Origin: Amycolatopsis echigonensis
GTDB taxonomy: Bacteria > Actinomycetota > Actinomycetes > Mycobacteriales > Pseudonocardiaceae
Direction of reading: 5' to 3'
DNA length: 64,000 nucleotides
Assembly (NCBI RefSeq): GCF_014174495.1
Contig: NZ_JACJHR010000004.1
Location: 62,001-126,000, forward strand
Shown: piece by piece, positions 60,740-64,000 of the stretch
Numbering within the stretch: the first letter of the stretch is position 1
Layout: each line of letters opens with the position of its first letter
The notes under the pieces: model-generated
The model's input: the letters and a program-made list of their open reading frames with translations, nothing else
Database searches by the model: none
What the model was told of the DNA's origin: nothing
Program-made: the position numbers and the translations under genes

Positions 60740-62248
60740 TCACTGGTTGTCGATGCGGAAGACGTAGGCGTGCTGGCTGGTGGTGGCGCAGGCTGGGTCG
60801 GTGCCCGGGGTGGTGATGACGAGGCGGGGGCCGTCGCGGTGCCAGGCCAGCGGCCGTCCGTCGGAGCCGAGCAGCGTGATCCGCGTCCGCTCGCTGGTCG
60901 GGACGTCGAAGTCGGCGACGAGTTCGCGGCCAGGCCAGGACAGCGCGGTCAGGTAGAGCACACCGGTGGTCTTGCTTGCCGTGCATCGAAGCTTTCCCGT
61001 CGTAGGCTGGGTCCACGGTCTCGTGCCGTAGATTGCCTCGCCGTTGAGTTTCAGCCACGCGCCGATGCCGCGCAGCCGCTCGCGCATCGGCTCGGGGATG
61101 GTGCCGTCTGCGCGTGGGCCGATGTTGAGCAACAGGTTCGCGTTGGCCGCGACGGAATTGACGAGCAGGTGCACCAGTTCGCTGGTGCCGCGCAGGGAGT
61201 CCGCGGTTTCGCGGCTGTCGTAGCCCCAGGATTCCGCCATCGTGCGGCACACTTCGGAGCGTTCGCCGGTGGGCTGCTGGTTCATGCCGGCGCCCTGCTC
61301 GACGGTGGTGTAGTCGCGGTGGGTGCGGCCGTCGCCGAATCGGTCGTTGACCAGGACGCCGTCCGGATTCGCGGCGGCTGCCCGGTTGTAGTAATACGCG
61401 ATGGTTTCGTTGCTGCGGAAGTACTTCTCGTCGCCGCCGATGTCGCACCAGATCATCGACGGGCGGTACCGGTCGACGAGTTCGCGCAGCTGGGGACGGA
61501 CGATGCTCTCGGCGTAGTCGTAGACCATTCCTTGGCCGGTGTACGGGACGCGACGGCGGGTGTAGGCATTGCGCGGCGGCCGTTGGGGGAACATCAGCCG
61601 GTTGACCAGCGCGCTCTCGCCCCAGCTCGACCTGCCGCCTCGGTAGGGCGCGGGGTTGAACCATTCCGGCACGGAGTAGTACAGCCCCGGTTTGACGCCG
61701 CCGTGGTTGCGGGCCGCGTCGACCAGTTCGCCGACCAGGTCGCGTCGCGGCCCCAACTCGGCCGTATTGCGGCCCGTGGTGGCGGTCGGCCACAGGGCGA
61801 GCCCGTCGTGGTGTTTGGCGGTCAGCACGAAATAGCGTGCGCCGGCGTCGTCGAACAGGCTCACCCAGTCGTCGGGGTCGAATCGTTCCGCGCCGAATTG
61901 CTCGATGAAATGGTCGTAGGGCGCGGCCGGGCCGTAGCGGCGCAGGTGGTGCAGCCAGGCCGAAGTGCCCGGGATTTGCTGCAGGCGCGCGTACCACTCG
62001 CCCGCGCAGTACTCCCCGAGCGTCTTCGGCAGCCGGGAGCGAATTCGGTCCGTGCCCGGTAGCAACGTGGAACCGAACGCGGGCACCGAATACGCGCCCC
62101 AATGCACGAAAATGCCGAACTTGCCGTCGTCCCACCACTCGGGCAGCGGATGGCGGGCCAGCGACTCCCGCGTCGGTTCGTACGCTGGCCGCTCCCCAGT
62201 GTGCGAGCTGTCTCTGCCGAGTGGCAGCTCCACTGGGTCACCTGTCAT
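60740..62248 (-). CDS. GH29 alpha-L-fucosidase
   Basis: A 502-residue glycoside hydrolase. The (beta/alpha)8 domain has WWDDGKFGIFVHWGAYSVPA, YFVLTAKHHDGLALWPT, LVDAARNHGGVKPGLYYS, the nucleophile Asp in PSMIWCDIGGDEKYF, and NLLLNIGPRADGTIP. A C-terminal beta domain with SWPGRELVADFDVP completes it. No signal peptide, so it would act inside the cell on imported fucosides. The palindrome GACTCGCATGCGAGTC lies 145 bases upstream. ATG at 62248 follows GGGGATC. Confidence 0.92.
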   Translation of the reverse strand: MTGDPVELPLGRDSSHTGERPAYEPTRESLARHPLPEWWDDGKFGIFVHWGAYSVPAFGSTLLPGTDRIRSRLPKTLGEYCAGEWYARLQQIPGTSAWLHHLRRYGPAAPYDHFIEQFGAERFDPDDWVSLFDDAGARYFVLTAKHHDGLALWPTATTGRNTAELGPRRDLVGELVDAARNHGGVKPGLYYSVPEWFNPAPYRGGRSSWGESALVNRLMFPQRPPRNAYTRRRVPYTGQGMVYDYAESIVRPQLRELVDRYRPSMIWCDIGGDEKYFRSNETIAYYYNRAAAANPDGVLVNDRFGDGRTHRDYTTVEQGAGMNQQPTGERSEVCRTMAESWGYDSRETADSLRGTSELVHLLVNSVAANANLLLNIGPRADGTIPEPMRERLRGIGAWLKLNGEAIYGTRPWTQPTTGKLRCTASKTTGVLYLTALSWPGRELVADFDVPTSERTRITLLGSDGRPLAWHRDGPRLVITTPGTDPACATTSQHAYVFRIDNQ

Positions 62249-62392
62249 CGTGATCCCCGGCCTTTCGTTCGCATCCCGGACGCGTCGGAACTTTCGCGGG
62301 GAAGCTGGAACTTCCGCGAGAGTTCCGAAACAGTATCATGAATATTTCCGATTCCCGGGATACGGACTTCGTGAGAATCGCCCGATTCCTGC

Positions 62393-62408
62393 GACTCGCA
62401 TGCGAGTC
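62393..62408. promoter_or_regulatory. Perfect 16-bp palindrome upstream of the fucosidase
   Basis: GACTCGCATGCGAGTC is self-complementary across its full length with no spacer. Size and symmetry resemble LacI/GntR-type operators of sugar genes. CATGAATATTTCC (62337-62349) lies between it and the gene and is identical to 13604-13616. Confidence 0.55.
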
Positions 62409-62418
62409 TTGAGTAGTC

Positions 62419-62472
62419 GGTGCTGGTCCCCCCCAGCACCTCCGCGGTCGAGCGAACCAGCGCCCCCGCTGG
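62419..62472. terminator. Pair of adjacent hairpins
   Basis: GGTGCTGG/CCAGCACC (62419-62426 with 62433-62440) and CCAGCG/CGCTGG (62457-62462 with 62467-62472) followed by GCTTTCT. Termination of a lost plus-strand gene or insulation of the fucosidase promoter. Confidence 0.5.
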
Positions 62473-62510
62473 GCTTTCTGGTGCAATGCGTGCCCGAGCG
62501 GGACCCTTAG

Positions 62511-62605
62511 GCGGCGCAATCCGGCCCAGACCGCTTGCCATCGGGGAACTTGAACTCCGCTGTGGGCCGTGGGGGAGGGGGTGAGAGTCCGCAGCGGAGT
62601 ATGAC
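62511..62605. repeat. Dispersed intergenic repeat, copy 2 (see 36187-36275)
   Basis: GCGGCGCAATCCGGCCCAGA and downstream blocks (CTTGCC, GGGGAA, CTGTGG, CGCAGCGGAG, TAACCG) match copy 1 in order. Confidence 0.6.
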
Positions 62606-63089
62606 CAGTGTAACCGCACGATGCCTGAACATCGATTTCGTGTCCAGTGCTAGTGGCGATTGGTGAAGAATTTATGTTCACTGCCCGGTTGTCGAACCGG
62701 CGCGCGGTGCGTGGTTGTGCAATCGCAGCGATTCGCCAGATCCTCTCGTCAAGGGCAAGGACGGAGGTGGAGGTCAAGAACCTCCCGACAGAAACGCGCT
62801 GGAACTAGCGAGCCTCTGACGGGCTGCGAGCCACGCCAGGCAGTCAACCGCGGACGGGTGCGCGTCGATCGCCATGCGGAATTCTGCCCTAATCACGAGT
62901 GGCAACCGCACCGGTTGTCAGTAGCGGATTTCCCGAGTTCGGCATGAACGATCCACTACTGCGATATGAAGAAATTCATTACCTGGATGAACGACCCTGG
63001 GGAATGCTTGCCGATTCCGCCTCCGTCTTGCGAACATGACGTGAGACTGCTGCGGAGCATCTACGCGCGCCGTGGGGTTATGAAGTGCT

Positions 63090-63164
63090 GACTAGGTGAC
63101 GTTAGGGGTGATTTGGATGCGTGGGAAGTGGATCGTCCTGTTGTCCGCGTTGGGGCTGTTCTGA
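63090..63164 (+). pseudogene. Broken start of a third anchor-P-like secreted protein
   Basis: GTGACGTTAGGGGTGATTTGG before ATG 63117 matches the leader of the 55651 gene. The following codons give MRGKWIVLLSALGLF then a stop, parallel to the start of its signal peptide (MGIKRIVALST). Only the leader and 15 codons survive. Confidence 0.6.
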
Positions 63165-64000
63165 AGTTCGGTTGCGGGACTCAGCCCGAGACCGGCTCGG
63201 CCGGAGGGTGGGGCACGTGACGCACCAATGGGTATCTCGCGGGGCCGGCGGGAAGCGTTGTCGTCACGGGCGCGTGACTTCTGCGTCGCGAGTTCCCAGC
63301 GTATGCCGATCGAATCGAGGCTTTTTCTCATCGGCCGGGGAGGTCGCCGCGAGAGTGCTGTGCGCGGGCTATGGGGAGGAATCGGTCGAGTCGGATCCCA
63401 TGGACGGACAGACCCGCGGGGACATCGAGGTGTTCCCGCGGGTCTGTGAAGGCCGTCGCTGCGGCGAACTTGCGTTCCTGCACGTCGCGGCGGGTGTCGG
63501 CGACAAACTCCACGGCGTTGGCTCGGCGGACCGCTCGATGGCGCGCCGAACGCGTTCTGGAGAGCATCGGGCGTTCGCTGCGCAAGGGGATCTGCAGACC
63601 CCCGAACTCCCGACGCCCTCGCCCGGACTCTGGCAGAGATCCACTACCTGAAATACCTGCCCAATCGAACCTTTCCTGCGGAGCCAGCAGCGCCCGAGAC
63701 ACAGGAAGCGTGTACCTCGTGAGTGAGAACCTTGCGAATTCGGCGGTGCTGATTGACACGGACAATGCTCAGCCGGTGAGCGTTGACGGGCTGAGGTTCG
63801 CGAGCGGATGTATCGGCGGGCGGTGCGATGTGCGGGACTCGTCCTTGACGTAGCCGTACCAGTCCGCGCACTGGCGCATCAATATCGTCGGCAATGGTCA
63901 CGAGCTGAATCGGTGTCGAGCGTCCGTCGGTTACGAACCTGCCGGATTCGCTATGCGGACCTGAGCGGGGAACGGCCCGGAGCAAGCGGGGAGTGGATCA
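63165..64000. other. 836 bp at the window end without a recognisable gene
   Basis: No frame has both a ribosome site and a recognisable protein. May be decayed remains of the third secreted-protein copy and its neighbour. Confidence 0.4.

Noticed and set aside
1-64000. CRISPR arrays, rRNA operons, complete tRNAs, complete insertion sequences, NRPS/PKS genes
   Set aside because: None found on reading through the window. Only a tRNA-Lys 3' fragment and broken recombinases are present.

Overview
The window is 64 kb of high-GC actinomycete DNA. Codon usage, GTG/TTG starts, LuxR/NarL regulators, class E sortase, vanHAX genes and remnants of actinomycete integrative elements fit a Pseudonocardiaceae genome such as Amycolatopsis. 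That genus call is inference; no rRNA or intact tRNA is present. The content looks like a chromosomal accessory region: many secreted proteins, few housekeeping genes and many decayed genes.

Layout. 0-4 kb: a TetR regulator, then wreckage of one or two integrative elements (frameshifted transglycosylase/NlpC-P60 gene, broken tyrosine integrase, a tRNA-Lys 3' attachment remnant with its terminator, a DUF2637 membrane protein and a small CxC protein). 4-6 kb: a NarL-type two-component pair. 6.8-12 kb: an alcohol-dehydrogenase-like protein without metal ligands, then a tightly coupled envelope operon: 39-aa leader ORF, GT2 glycosyltransferase, 55-aa membrane peptide with an LAVTG sorting signal, UDP-GlcNAc 2-epimerase, class E sortase and 51-aa membrane protein. 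12.2-19.4 kb: two LuxR-type regulators and a six-gene minus-strand operon murC - trpC-like - vanH - vanA - vanX - murG, which carries D-Ala-D-Lac peptidoglycan remodelling plus second copies of two lipid II enzymes. 20-24 kb: a secreted Ig-repeat protein and a GT-C transferase. 24-31 kb: orphan histidine kinase, sphingomyelinase-like phosphodiesterase and MFS pair, aldehyde dehydrogenase, small LuxR protein, GlcG/HbpS-like protein. 31-31.7 kb: a small peptide gene resembling a RiPP precursor, an attenuator-like hairpin and a truncated LanD-like flavoprotein. 32-35 kb: DUF2891-like secreted protein, HAD hydrolase, secreted protein. 35-42.3 kb: gene graveyard (deleted copy of the 53.5 kb oxidase, truncated acyl-CoA ligase, serine recombinase remnant) around an AraC / SnoaL / MoaF / NmrA cassette. 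43-57 kb: an exported-protein district with penicillin acylase, lytic transglycosylase, HEYGHH protease, M1 aminopeptidase, FAD lactone oxidase, small secreted proteins and MgtC. 58-64 kb: thioredoxin and secreted-protein pseudogenes, an isochorismatase-like protein with Ser for Cys, a GH29 fucosidase and repeats.

How it fits together. Two systems stand out. One is the vanHAX operon with murC, murG and a catalytically altered IGPS-like protein, which reads as a dedicated lipid II line for glycopeptide-resistant wall. The other is the GT2 / LAVTG peptide / epimerase / sortase operon, which could attach a glycan or peptide to the surface. Recurrent short AT-rich palindromes and two dispersed intergenic repeats link several envelope and secretion loci and may mark shared regulation. 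All similarity statements come from reading the sequence, not from database searches.
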